A DNA stretch of 64,000 nucleotides from Straminergon stramineum (taxonomy: Eukaryota > Streptophyta > Bryopsida > Hypnales > Calliergonaceae): the NCBI GenBank assembly GCA_963920665.1, contig OY987263.1:36692547-36756546 (forward strand), read 5' to 3'. A program made the translations under genes and the position numbers. The notes below the pieces were generated by a model. That model had not been told where the DNA came from and did no database searches. It worked only from the letters and a program-made list of their open reading frames with translations. Every line of letters starts with the position of its first letter. The first letter of the stretch is position 1. Shown piece by piece: positions 1-10,636 of this stretch.

Positions 1-307
1 ATTTTGCGCTATTTTGTCACTTTTTTTAGGTTCGATTTGCAAAAGAGAAGTAGTTTGGATGTTTTATGTATGTTAGAATTTGCATAATTATGGGTGAATA
101 CTTAATGTTCTATCCAAATTCTACTTGTTTAGGGTTAGGGTTAACACTGCTTCGTTACTCTGGAGGATATACTGATTAGATTGGTAGATATCAGTGGCTT
201 GACAAGGGTTGGTGCAAGTGTTTCAAATTGAAACGTAGGTGATTTTCTGAGGAAGGACTGCTTGTGAATCGCAGTTTGTAAGGCAATTAAGAAGTTGCCA
301 TTTTGAT

Positions 308-487
308 GATTATCTCCATACATGTAGTGAAGATCGCATTTGATGTAGCCATCTTTGAATATTGGTAATGAATATCTCCATGGCAATGAAGATCGCAACA
401 GATGTAGCCATCTTTGAGTATTGATAATGAAAATCTCCATCGACAAATTGAAGCTCGCGACTGATATGGCTATCTTTGGATATTGGA
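308..487. repeat. Three tandem copies of a ~60-bp repeat before the GT37 exon
   Basis: Three consecutive units start at about 308, 370 and 429. Each begins GAwwATCTCCAT and ends with a form of ATCTTTGRATATTGG, with an internal GAAGATCGC segment. They are 59-62 bp long and diverged from each other. They lie directly upstream of the splice acceptor at 505-506, so they are probably inside the intron before the GT37 exon. Confidence 0.8.
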
Positions 488-506
488 AAAATCTTTTCTG
501 ATGCAG

Positions 507-1145
507 GTGCGGTACCGTTACAAGATCGAGCAATTCGAGAAGATTCACCGCGACATCGAAGACCGTGTTCTTCGATGCGGGATCGAGAACCACCTCCTCC
601 CCACCCTCGCCCCCACCGAGCACTCGCTCCTTCTCCCGGGTTCCAACCAAAGCGTCGCCACCACTTCCGTCTTCGTGGCGTCTCTGTTCGAGGGCGTGAG
701 GACCAACCTGAGTGAGACCTTCGGGCGGTACCCCACGGCGCACGGCGAGCGCGTGGAGGTCGTGCAGCTGTCGCACCAGGGTGAGCAGAAATACGGTGTG
801 GAGATTTTCCAGGAAGCGCTGGCAGAGATCGTCACGCTCAGCTTCTCCGACTCCCTGTTCGTCACGCCGCAGTCGACGTTCAGCGGCGTGGCTCAGGGCT
901 ACGGAGGACTGGTGCCGTGGTTTATCGAGTTTCGCGAAGTGGGGGAGGCGGGGGAAGCGCGGGCGCCATGCACGCGCGGGCAAACGATCGATGTGTGCTT
1001 CCAGGTGCCGTATGATTACACGTTTCGGTGCGCGTATGACGCCGTGAATGGGTACGATATCAGCCATGTCTTCCCGGACATTCAGAGGTGCTTGGACGTC
1101 GACACTCCTGGCTTGCAGCTCATCACCAACACTCAGGCACTTTGA
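507..1145 (+). CDS. C-terminal exon of a plant GT37 (xyloglucan-type) fucosyltransferase, partial
   Basis: GT37 enzymes transfer fucose from GDP-fucose to cell-wall xyloglucan or arabinogalactan-protein glycans in the Golgi lumen. The 212 codons carry family landmarks in order: IEDRVLRCGIENHLLPTL, then VASLFEGVRTNLSETFGRYP, then GERVEVVQLSHQGEQ, then EALAEIVTLSFSDSLFVTPQ followed by STFSGVAQGYGGLVPW, and the C-terminal cysteine region ending HVFPDIQRCLDVDTPGLQL. A strong acceptor (TTTTCTGATGCAG) precedes position 507, so the reading frame enters by splicing and upstream in-frame ATGs are not the start. The N-terminal two thirds of a usual ~500-residue protein lie upstream of the window or are lost. 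GC content is far higher than in the flanks. The stop TGA is at 1143-1145. Family assignment is by recognised motifs; acceptor specificity cannot be told. Confidence 0.8.
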   Translation: MRYRYKIEQFEKIHRDIEDRVLRCGIENHLLPTLAPTEHSLLLPGSNQSVATTSVFVASLFEGVRTNLSETFGRYPTAHGERVEVVQLSHQGEQKYGVEIFQEALAEIVTLSFSDSLFVTPQSTFSGVAQGYGGLVPWFIEFREVGEAGEARAPCTRGQTIDVCFQVPYDYTFRCAYDAVNGYDISHVFPDIQRCLDVDTPGLQLITNTQAL

Positions 1146-1418
1146 ATGGATTCAACAAGGTCTCGTTCTCTCCTGGCATTCTGCAATTTGGTGCATCAGA
1201 CGGTCGATGTTTGCTTCCAGGTGCGGCATGATCACACGCTTCGGTGCGCGTATGACGCCGTGAATTGGTACGAGATCAGCCATGTCTTCCCGGACATTCA
1301 GAGGTGCTTGGACGCCGACACTCCTGGCTTGCAGCACATCACCGACACTCAGGCACTTTGAATTCATCAATCAACAAGGCCTCGTTCTGTCTCGGCATTC
1401 TGCAGTTTGATGCATCAC
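986..1418 (+). repeat. Tandem 216-bp duplication of the GT37 gene 3' end
   Basis: The last ~160 bp of the GT37 coding region and ~55 bp of its 3' flank (about 986-1201) are repeated head-to-tail at about 1202-1418 with an offset of 216 bp and only a few substitutions. The second copy keeps the same frame and stop (TGA at 1359-1361) and encodes the same HVFPDIQRCLDADTPGLQ end. It follows the first stop codon, so it is not translated unless the first stop is bypassed. Confidence 0.85.
1202..1361 (+). pseudogene. Duplicated GT37 C-terminal fragment
   Basis: This is the coding part of the second unit of the 216-bp duplication: about 53 codons with TVDVCFQVRHDHTLRCAYDAV and the terminal HVFPDIQRC motif. 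It is in frame with the upstream exon but separated from it by the TGA at 1143-1145. Differences from the first copy include G-to-W in the VNGYD segment and L-to-H near the end. No splice acceptor or start makes it an independent gene. Confidence 0.7.
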
Positions 1419-3030
1419 TCTCCGTTACTTAAATCTAATGATCTTGCACACATGATCTTGTTGGGGACGGTGGACGTGATGAGTCGGGGGAAGAATGTAC
1501 TGTACAGGAGAGCAGTTTCAGGCGAGACAGGCGAGAGACGTTCGATGCTTTAGTCTGCAAGGTCACATGAATCATTTGTCTTACTTGCCTTACTGAAATA
1601 TTCCTGAATTCAACCCCAGTTAGATCATAGCTCCTTGTCATGAACTGGGATCCCGACTTGGGTTTGGCAGGGCAGTTTTGGTGGTTGGGGATTAAGAACA
1701 ATTGTAGGAGGAAGAAAAATTAGGCTAGTTGTAGATATGAGCAGTTCTTGTACACCGAACTTAGTTTATAATGATCAATGTTCTTAGCCCAAATGCAGTA
1801 GTCATGAACTAACCTAAGGGGCAATGTACGATGAGGAGGTTGAATCTATAGAATCCATGGAATTGGGTTTGTGTGAGGCCCTCATTGGATTGTCAAGGAT
1901 CATTGCCATGATTTGTTGAATTGCGTAGTCTGGAGGCGTAATGGAAAAAAATCGGTGGCTTAGATTCTTGCCAACTGTGGAAGGTGGAGATTTCTGCTGT
2001 AGGGGTTGCAAATTGCCCTTAAGCGCGAAGACAGTGTAAACAAGCAGTCACGCTTTGTGCGAGGCCTTCTCCCTGTACCGACTTATTTTTCAAGTAAGGT
2101 CCTACTCAAATTTCTTCCACTAGTAGATGGTGAAGCACCAGCCAAGGCACCCATTTCTATTGAAAGTGCCCAAGTACCCTTCTACTATTTGTTTGGTTCT
2201 ATAGGACTGGAATGGAATCAACTTGTCAAAGCATTCAAACAAGCATTAACTTACCCACCCATGAAGAAGCGACCTATGCTGCATACATATACAACTTAGA
2301 TATATACAAGACAATAGAAATCAAATATATATTTTCAATGCAAAAGTGACATGTGTTAATGATGAGTGGTTTAAAAAAAAGTTCACAACTACGGTACAAC
2401 TTGTAGCCTTGTGGCATGTGGACAAACTCAATGGGGTTTCACTTCTATTTGAGTTCACTCAATTTTTAGTTTTTCAAATTGGTTATATCTTTTTTTGGTT
2501 GGTCAATAACCTCTAAATTTTTTACACTCACTTGATTTCCTAATTTAATATAGGCACATGGCATAGAGTGGATTCTCACTTACTTAGAGTTAGCATGGAC
2601 TTGTACTATTGTTGTCTTGTTTGGGATTGTTGTTAAATTTTTTGACACTCTTGTAATATTCTACAACGTTCCAAAGTTGAGTATGTAGGGTACTTTGAAC
2701 CTTGAATGGGCATCCATGAATTATAAAATGTCTCACCTTTCATTAGTTGCTTTTGAAAATTTGTGATGATATTAAGTCATAAAAGTGTTCATTCAAGTTC
2801 AATTTTCAAGTGTTGGAGAATGAAAGGTATGACATTGGAGTGTTTCTACATTAACACTACTAACACTTGCAAAGAAAAAATTGAGAGCAATGTGTCCCAA
2901 GAAAGTCAATATCACTTGTCAAATTCCAACATTGTTGATGAATACCTTGTACGCTTTAAGTTACCTCCCAAATAGAAAGTGTGATGAATCCAATGAAAGA
3001 GCCTGTCATGTCCAACCCTCTAGTCATCAT
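1419..3030. other. AT-rich DNA, no gene recognised
   Basis: Only short open frames are present. The longest, on the plus strand at 2006-2299 (97 codons), has no motif I recognise and no good start context. I see no tRNA, rRNA or clear repeat here. Confidence 0.6.
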
Positions 3031-3039
3031 GACTCATGA

Positions 3040-3260
3040 CCCTTGTTGGTACATCATCACCCTGTGTACATCTCTAAAATCAATATGTACCTATGTGGAA
3101 GAAACAATTTTCGATCACGTACAAAAAAAACCTTTGAACCTTCAAAACTTGTATATATGGGAGCCAAGATGGTGCATTCTTTGGTGTGTTGGAAACTTCT
3201 TTCACTTTTTAACATGAAAGTATGAAAATTTGACCCAATCTAATAATAGTAACTAGGCAT
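3040..3260 (+). repeat. Dispersed repeat, copy 1 (related to 22850-23065)
   Basis: The stretch reading CATCTCTAAAATCAATATG, then GGTGCATTCTTTGGTG, then CCTTTCACTT-like, then AATTTGACC..TCTAATAA is clearly shared with 22850-23065 in the same order and orientation. Neither copy holds an open frame conserved between the two, so this is probably an old non-autonomous or degraded element. Confidence 0.6.
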
Positions 3261-3952
3261 GGTAGTAAAAAGTGGCAGTTTTTGGGAGTACCTACTTTAT
3301 TTCCTCTCCTTGGTAGCCAATTGCTTCCAAGCATGAGTCCAATAAGCATTAGTTTATCCTAAATTTAGTTATTCCACTCATATAACTTACGAAGATGTCA
3401 TAAATTTCTCTAAATAGTAGCTAATATCTCAAAGATAGATTTTTTTTAATTAATGAGTTGGATTTTATCTATTAACCCTTCAATCCTAAAGGATCAAGCA
3501 TTCAAGTTTTGAATAATGGATGAACACACACATTCCAAGCACACCAAAATGCATTTTTTCATCCATCATTCTTTTGAAGGTATTTGTGATTTTAGTCCTT
3601 TAACAACAACAATTTTATGTTATAGATTCTAAAGAATTTGATTTGAAAATATTCTCTATTTCAGAGGATACTAGTAGTTCTTGACTAAAAAAATAACATT
3701 TTTAGTTCAAAAAATGACCCTTCAAAAATGACCCTTCAAAAATGACTTGAACCAAAAAGTAAAATAAAAATCATCAATAATCACTATAATTAGAACTTAA
3801 CATTTTGAACTTCAAGACAAAAAATCTTACAAAAATCACAAATATTCAATTTGTAATTTATTTTTGAAGGAACTTTCAATTTTTGGCTCCAAATATTATT
3901 GAAAAATATTGGTTTGGAGACTAGTTGACCTAGCTATATGGATATATGGATA

Positions 3953-5059
3953 AACCAAATTGAGTATGAATTTGAAACTTTTTCATGCAAACAACCATAC
4001 CATAAAAATCAAAGGGCAAAGTCCAAAATTAGATATACGTAAGTTGTAATATGCAACATATGACACATTACTATAGAAGCTTAAAGAAAAAATTAGTTGT
4101 GATTTGAAAGAAAATTAATTTCTAAGTTAGCTATGTCTAAAACTTGGTTTGGCACAATGATTTGGAATTATTTATATTTTTTCCATTTTTTTCTTAGAAC
4201 TCCCCAAAAAAATTTGTGCCTTGGTGTGTTGGTAGATTGTTGTGCACAAAAATTGAAGGAAGTTGACATTTGTAGAATTAAAAATATCTACAATTTGACA
4301 AACATGCAAATGATGTTGGTTATCATGATATTTGAATATTTTGGGCAAATTGAGACCATGGAATTGCATTAGCTATAGTAGAGAGAGTATAGGTTGCAAT
4401 ATAAATTATAAACCATTGTTACATCTTAATGCCCTTGCATTGATTGGTTCACTTGAATCAATTATGTGTATCATGAAACTTAGTCTTTGTTCGAAAAAAT
4501 TGAACCTAAAAGGGCATGATACAACTCTAATATATAAATTGATGCACTGTCCTATTCAACAAATATTTCAAATGCAAGGGCATTAAGATGTAACAATGGT
4601 TTATAATTTATATTGCAACCTATACTCTCTCTACTATAGCTAATGCAATTCCATGGTCTCAATTTGCCCAAAATATTCAAATATCATGATAACCAACATC
4701 ATTTGCATGTTTGTCAAATTGTAGATATTTTTAATTCTACAAATGTCAACTTCCTTCAATTTTTGTGCACAACAATCTACCAACACACCAAGGCACAAAT
4801 TTTTTTGGGGAGTTCTAAGAAAAAAATGGAAAAAATATAAATAATTCCAAATCATTGTGCCAAACCAAGTTTTAGACATAGCTAACTTAGAAATTAATTT
4901 TCTTTCAAATCACAACTAATTTTTTCTTTAAGCTTCTATAGTAATGTGTCATATGTTGCATATTACAACTTACGTATATCTAATTTTGGACTTTGCCCTT
5001 TGATTTTTATGGTATGGTTGTTTGCATGAAAAAGTTTCAAATTCATACTCAATTTGGTT
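3953..5059. mobile_element. Foldback element: 488-bp inverted repeat with 131-bp loop
   Basis: The arm 3953-4440 is repeated in reverse complement at 4572-5059; paired coordinates sum to 9012. I saw no mismatch where I compared them, including a 79-codon open frame that is identical on opposite strands (4133-4372 plus, 4640-4879 minus). The spacer is 4441-4571. That frame matches no family I know. Arm ends read AACCAAATTGAG and CTCAATTTGGTT; I could not find a convincing target-site duplication. A transcript would fold into a very long, perfect dsRNA. Confidence 0.85.
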
Positions 5060-6803
5060 GTCATTGTATGATCTATGAATCATATTTTACATCTATTGTT
5101 TGAAAGTCATTATGAAATTATTTTCTAAGTTTCATTTTATTATAGATTTTTACAATTTTGGAAATCCATACTACCTATAGTCCTTTAGGAGTTTAGGGGT
5201 TAAAAAACAAGCCCCCCCCCCATGACCAAGGTCATTGCCAAAATGCTATGATCATTGGACTAGTAGGTGCTTTCTTTGTTTCTATAATGAATAATGAAGT
5301 CATCTATTGACCACTTTTTAACCTCAACGTCCTTCAAGGCTTAATCCCAAGATTACAACTTCTATTTGAAATTCACTATTGAATCAATTTTTACATTTCC
5401 ACTTCAGATCACATCTTCACATTTTTGAAAATTTAGAAATGCCCATGTATTTTTCCATGTATGGATTGAATGTAGCCTACCAAGCCAAACTTCAAAATCC
5501 TTCATTTTGTATGCATTTGTTGGCTTTTATATCAAAATTAACATTTCCATTTAAAAAGCTTGTGTCTCTTGTAAGTCTTAAAAATTTCAAACTATTTTGC
5601 GGAGATTCAAAATTATTGTGATTATTTGAAGAAGTGAAGAAATTTCATATTACATATAAAATATGCTTAATAAATCTGAAAATTTCACTACATATATATT
5701 ATGGCTTACTAGAAGATCATGTATAAATCACATTTTCATATCATTCTATACTTAGAAAATTGTTTACAAAATATTTGCCCCAAATTGTAACAAAAAATAC
5801 TCATTATTTGGAACTCTAAATTTTTTTAAGTGGAATAGAAAACTAGAATTAGAAACTTCAATTTTAATTGGTTGAAAGCAATTAGATTCATTTCAAATAT
5901 CAAAGTCAAATTTTAAGAACAAAATTTCAAAACTAAGTACTAATTAAAATATAAAATATACATATACACATGTGATAAAAGCCTCACATATATAATTTTT
6001 AATAGCAATATGTATCATGTCTTTATATACTTAATCAAGCTAGAAGTCTCCTACTTAACCTTACAATATGCCCAATTATTTGAGAAAATATGCCTTCAAA
6101 ACATTAAGGTGGCTATACTTCATGGAATTACACTAACAATGATCAATCTTCTCTTGAGCCAATATTCTTTGGTGCTTAAACACTTTTTGAAACTAGAAAA
6201 ATATATTAGTTTTTTGGAAGTGAAAATTTTATTTCAATTGATGCATGGGAGCAAACGTTACGCTACACAATTGTAAGAACAAAATGGATTTCATTGGGCA
6301 ACAAAACAAATCAAAACATCTTGGGATGATTTTTTTCTTAAATTTTTTCCTCAAAGATTATACTTTTGTCTATTTGGAAAGATTTGACTCATTCCATTTG
6401 GACTAGTGATTTGAAAGCTATGGAGGATCTTATTATAAATATAATTAGTAAGGATATTCATCAAGTGTAAAAATTTAAAGGATTCTTAAATTAAATATTG
6501 TAGGTGATACTTCATGCAGTTTTTAGTATAGTAAAATTTTTATTGTAGTTCATAGTAAGATCCTACAATTAAATATGCAAAAAATACAAATTTAGAAGGT
6601 TAAAAATCCAATAAAACTGACAATTTCAAGTGTGTTTTTTATGATAAAAAGGCCTTGGTCTTCAAGTCTTGTAAGGGTTAAGGAAACCCACTCTCCATAG
6701 TTTTCAAATGTTATGATTTGATATTAATTTTCTTCACAATTTCCTTAACAATTCATGGTACTTTCAAATTTTTGCCAAAAAATCTAAATTTTTTAAAGCT
6801 ACC
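5060..6803. other. AT-rich start of tandem unit A
   Basis: There is no gene here. A C-run is at 5213-5221. From about 5860 to 6390 the sequence aligns with 15735-16380 (shared AATCAAGCTAGAAG and CTTCAAAA..TTAAGG segments), and about 6420-6600 aligns with 20938-21090. This marks the left part of the duplicated unit that repeats from about 15.7 kb. The ORF at 6010-6276 lies in this repeat and is not conserved in the other copy. Confidence 0.6.
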
Positions 6804-7282
6804 ATTAGGAAAAGTTTGAGCTCAAAAGAAGGCTGTTAGTTCCCGAACAATGGGGATTTGGGGAATGCTGACCAGATACAAGGAAAAAAAATTAATTTTA
6901 AATTTAGCGATCTACAGGGCTTGAAGGGTCTACAAGGACTGCAGGAACAGTTTTAAAAAACATTAAACATTGAAAAATGTTTTCTTACTGAATTTTTTTC
7001 TTCTATTAAAACAAACCTAAAATTTCAAAAGTAAAAAAAACCGTCAGATATCTGCGTTGGCACTACTAGTGCCACATCAGACTGTGATTATTTTATTATT
7101 ATTTATTAAAAAAATGTATTGTTTTTATTAATATTCTACTTATTCTACTTATTATTATTTTATTATCTTTTAAATTATTTCTAAATTATTGAATATTCTG
7201 GCCAGCAGTCAGAATAGTCAGGTTCTTAGTTTGGGGAACTAGCCCTTAAACAGCCTTCTTTTGAGCTCAAACTTTTCCTAAT
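6804..7282. mobile_element. MITE-like element with ~33-bp TIRs in unit A
   Basis: The ends ATTAGGAAAAGTTTGAGCTC and GAGCTCAAACTTTTCCTAAT are perfect inverted repeats that continue through AAAAGAAGGCTGTT (about 33 bp); paired coordinates sum to 14086. The 479-bp element has no ORF. The equivalent place in unit B (about 22795-22812) lacks it: flanks reading CTTGGTCTT ... AGACATTTGGTTTCATC are shared, so unit B is a paralogous empty site. The superfamily is not clear; the ends could be read with a TA or 3-bp duplication. Confidence 0.8.
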
Positions 7283-7692
7283 GAACTAGACATTTGGTTT
7301 CATCTCTAAAAAAGAAAAAAGATTTCAAAATTTGAAAGTTCAACAAAGCATATGACAATTTGGGGGAAGCTAAATTCCTTTAAACAATTTTCATTAAATT
7401 TTTCGAGGAAGAAAAGTGGAATTGGCATCTAACCCACATCGTTCCATATTTTTTAAACCTTAGTGAAAATAGTTTCAAGTTTTGAATTTGGAAAGCAATG
7501 GTCAATAAAAAGCAACCACCACATGAAATGAACAGTACTGATACAATGAAGAAAGAAAAACTCCTGAGATGTACACTGTAGGTACATTAAAGAAAGCAAA
7601 ATGCTTCTTTGTGTTAGTGGTCGCTTTTAGAGTAGGGTTGATTTTATAGCCCCCTACCTTATTACCCACCTTATGTTTCTCTGCCGAATGTA

Positions 7693-8342
7693 ACAGGAAT
7701 ATTAACATCTACTGCACTTTGACCCTCCACCTGCCGTGACGCCGCCGTGAAGCCGCCGTGACGCAGACCATCCGTGGATTCGGTGAAAGTATATTTAAAG
7801 ATGAAGAAGGCAACCAGGAGACATCCCCCTCGGGATTGGCCTTCAACCAAAGCTGAGCACAAGCATTCCTACAAAATCCACTCAGCCTAACCAATAATCT
7901 CAGCTTCCGGAGCTCTCTTCACTTGAACCCACAATTGCAATTTCAGTTGTGAGAGTTCTGTCAAGCCTCATTCTGTAAGCTGAGAGGCCTAGCCAGAGAC
8001 TTCTATTCGTATTCACGCTGAGATCTTCATTCTCGCAAACTACTAGAATATAGTTACGTATTCTCCGATTTCCAAAGGGTGAAAGGTACCCGATTCAGAT
8101 TCGGAGGTGCTGGTAAAATGTGATGATTCTCGTGGCGTTGGAAATCTCATTGCGATTTCAATTGTGAGGAATTAGTGCCCATCGATCGCTCTGATAACAG
8201 AAAGGATAGCGACTTCAGCCATTCTGATTTGTGGAGTGTAGGTTGGCAATTGCTCACTTGTTTTTCTGGGTACGCGAGGATTCTTGTGGTGGAATTCCGG
8301 AAGACATAGCCGCAAAGAGCGAGTGAGAACAGGTCGAAAATC
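7693..8342 (+). promoter_or_regulatory. Promoter and 5' leader region of SDR gene 1
   Basis: This region is homologous to 23577-24238 upstream of SDR gene 2. A TATA-like element TATATTTAAA lies at about 7790-7799. Just before it GCCGCCGTGA is repeated (about 7723-7761). Several caATTG..TTTCA.TTGTGAG motifs occur (about 7929 and 8149). Unit B lacks the TATA-like block. The transcription start is not determinable from sequence. Confidence 0.5.
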
Positions 8343-9296
8343 ATGACGTCCAGCGCTCCCCGCATTACCACGCCATTCACACGAGACTCCACCGCGGCCG
8401 AAGTCATACACGGAATCGACCTCACAGGCAAGCGCGCCATCGTCACCGGCGCCTCCTCGGGCCTCGGCGTGGAGACAGCCCGCGCGCTCGCTTCCGCAGG
8501 AGCCGAGGTCACGCTCGCAGTCCGCGATGTCGAAGCTGGCAAGCGAATCGCCACCGACATCACCTCCAAGACGGGGAACACGAATGTGCTCGTGGCGCCG
8601 CTCGACCTGAACAGCCACGCATCCATCACGGCGTTCACGAAAGCATGGAAAGGCCCGTTGCACATCCTGGTGAACAACGCGGGGATCATGGCGCTTCCTG
8701 AGCTCACGCTCACCCCCGAGGGCTGGGAGCAGCAATTCGCCACCAACCACCTGGGCCACTTCGAGCTCGCCCTGGGCCTCCACGCCGCCCTCGCCGCAGC
8801 CGGGAACGCACGCATTGTGTCCGTAAGCTCCGGCGGTCACTGCTTCTCCCCAATTGTGTTCGACGACATCCACTACGCGAATCGCAAGTACGTGGACTTC
8901 GAGGCGTACGGGCAGTCGAAGACGGCGAACGTTCTGTTCGCCGTGGAAGGGAGCAAGCGTTGGGCGAAGGACGGCATCACTATGAATGCTTGCCACCCCG
9001 GCGCCATCGAAACCAAGCTGGGACGCTACATGAAGCTCGACGCCCAAAAGGAAGAGATGTTGAAGAAGTTTAAGTACAAAAGCGTGGAACAGGGTGCGTC
9101 GACGCAAGTGTTGTTGGCGACGTCGCCGCTGGTGGAAGGTATTGGCGGGCGGTACTTCGAGGACAACAACGAGGCGGAAGTGGTGCCTGGTCGCGACGTG
9201 GCTTCTCCTGGTTGCAATCCGCACGCGCTCGACGCCGCGGACGCTGCGAAACTCTGGGACGTGTCGCTGGAAATGGTGAAGCAAAGGGCTGTCTGA
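8343..9296 (+). CDS. Short-chain dehydrogenase/reductase, copy 1 (retinol dehydrogenase/TIC32-like)
   Basis: Intronless 317-residue classical SDR, an NAD(P)(H)-dependent oxidoreductase. A short N-terminal extension precedes the Rossmann cofactor motif TGASSGLG (35-42). NNAG is at 111-114, NHLGHF at 135-140, the catalytic serine in VSVSSGGH (about 160-166) and the catalytic YGQSK at 189-193. R61 follows the second strand of the fold, as is usual in NADP-preferring members, so NADPH use is likely. The ATG is the first in frame, is conserved in copy 2 and lies before the whole fold. Similarity is to the TIC32/retinol-dehydrogenase-like plant and bacterial oxidoreductase group; the substrate is unknown. 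GC is about 60%, against an AT-rich surrounding. An AATAAA occurs at about 9340, downstream of the stop. No transit peptide is obvious. Confidence 0.9.
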   Translation: MTSSAPRITTPFTRDSTAAEVIHGIDLTGKRAIVTGASSGLGVETARALASAGAEVTLAVRDVEAGKRIATDITSKTGNTNVLVAPLDLNSHASITAFTKAWKGPLHILVNNAGIMALPELTLTPEGWEQQFATNHLGHFELALGLHAALAAAGNARIVSVSSGGHCFSPIVFDDIHYANRKYVDFEAYGQSKTANVLFAVEGSKRWAKDGITMNACHPGAIETKLGRYMKLDAQKEEMLKKFKYKSVEQGASTQVLLATSPLVEGIGGRYFEDNNEAEVVPGRDVASPGCNPHALDAADAAKLWDVSLEMVKQRAV

Positions 9297-9390
9297 TTCT
9301 CTGGGAAATGGGCTCCCGTTTCCCTAGTAAGTTCAACACTAATAAAACCGGTCGAGAGATGGTGAAGCGAAGGACTGCCTGATTCTTGGA
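9271..9390 (+). repeat. Stop-codon region of SDR gene 1 duplicated, ~84-bp offset
   Basis: ATGGTGAAGCAAAGGGCTG with its TGA at 9294-9296 recurs as ATGGTGAAGCGAAGGACTG at about 9358. Copy 2 has only one such segment, and there the coding end runs straight into the shared 3' flank (TTGGAAACTTGCTGAAGG). So the SDR1 stop region was duplicated or gained an insert after the two units separated. Confidence 0.7.
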
Positions 9391-10636
9391 AACTTGCTGA
9401 AGGCGCGAGCAAACCAAAACCCGGTCGAGACATTGCGCAATTGACAGCCGGCCCAGTTGTTGTTCCACTGGGTTTGGTAACCACACCTGAAAGCAACCCA
9501 ATAAGGATCTGAGGGCTCATGGTTCGTATTATTGCACCTTGAGTTTCAAAGTTTCTAGGGAATCACTGGTTGCGATGGGCGCACAAATGCACATAGGGGA
9601 AGGTGCCATGTATGGTTTTAGGGCTTAGGATAGATGAGTCCAATTGTGCTGCCCAGATAGAATGTAGTTGCATGGCAATAGCTGTAAGTATATTTCAGGT
9701 TGGGATATATAAACAGCTTGGATTCTGACGAGCCTTATTGGTAATTAAAAGAAGATGCCCGATTTTCTCAAGCTTCCATCCCACGTCACTCTCATACGTC
9801 TTGTTAATTTTAGGATGTCAATTCACTATATGAGGAAGCCTATTTTCATATGATGACGGATTCAACAACTTCCACCCTGTGCTAGACAAGTGTGCTAGAC
9901 AAGTGACGTAGAAATTCTTTTAAATTGAAAGCCTTGCAACAATGGAAGCTATCAAATACGATGTCAACTGTAGAGATCTATTGCATCTTTCTCCTTCTTC
10001 ACATCAAATTCTCAAAATAAACTTGTAACATCATCCCAAATTCTAACCTCATTGGGCAACTTCTTTGAGTCAATGAATCATAGAGACGATTCTTTGTATT
10101 GCACATTCTCAACTCATGCTCACATTCTCGTAATACAACTGAAAATGTTTTCAAATGTTGCCTACACATGTGATCAATTGGACATGTCATGTGATAAAAC
10201 TCATATTGGGAGTCTAAAAGATGTTCTATAAGACAGTTAGATTACAGGTGATTGACTTAGATGATGATTGATCCAAACTCAAGAAAATGGACTTTGGTAC
10301 GTGAGCAAGAGCTTGATTGAAAGACCTTTGGATTCCAAAAAACCTGAAACCAAGGTCCCCAATTCATGAGCACATTGTCGGCGGTGGAGTCTGTTATGAA
10401 GGGTATTGTAATGCGGGTGTCGTAAAGGCACTAATGGATGTCATGGCGCTTGTGTTTTTTACACTCAATTCCCGTGGCTATGGCTTTAACAATTTCACCA
10501 CAAACATCAAGAGTTTGCGATTCCTTGCAAATCTAATTGAACAACTAGCATCTACACTCAACAATTGAAGGAATTTTGATACTTTCTTTTCTCGTAGAGC
10601 TAGCGATTTCTCACGAATCTCGTTGAACAACTTAAC
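9391..10636. other. 3' flank of SDR gene 1, shared with unit B
   Basis: There is no further gene. The stretch aligns with 25200-26440 through most of its length (for example CTGGGTTTGGTAACCACACC and GATGATTGATCCAAACTC). Sequence conserved over more than 1 kb downstream shows that the duplication covered far more than the SDR gene. Short ORFs here are not conserved in frame between copies. Confidence 0.7.

Noticed and set aside
141..1067. 308-codon minus-strand open frame over the GT37 exon
   Set aside because: It is the antisense shadow of the GC-rich GT37 exon; the plus frame has family motifs and the minus frame is arginine/histidine-rich with none.
1435..1701. Minus-strand frame after the GT37 gene
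   Set aside because: No motif, and it lies in the mixed-composition 3' flank; likely chance.
2006..2299. 97-codon hypothetical protein
   Set aside because: No recognisable motif, weak start context and no partner exons; left as a chance frame.
4133..4879. Identical 79-codon frames on opposite strands as a duplicated gene
   Set aside because: They are simply the two arms of the inverted repeat; the sequence has AT-biased codons and no recognisable motif.
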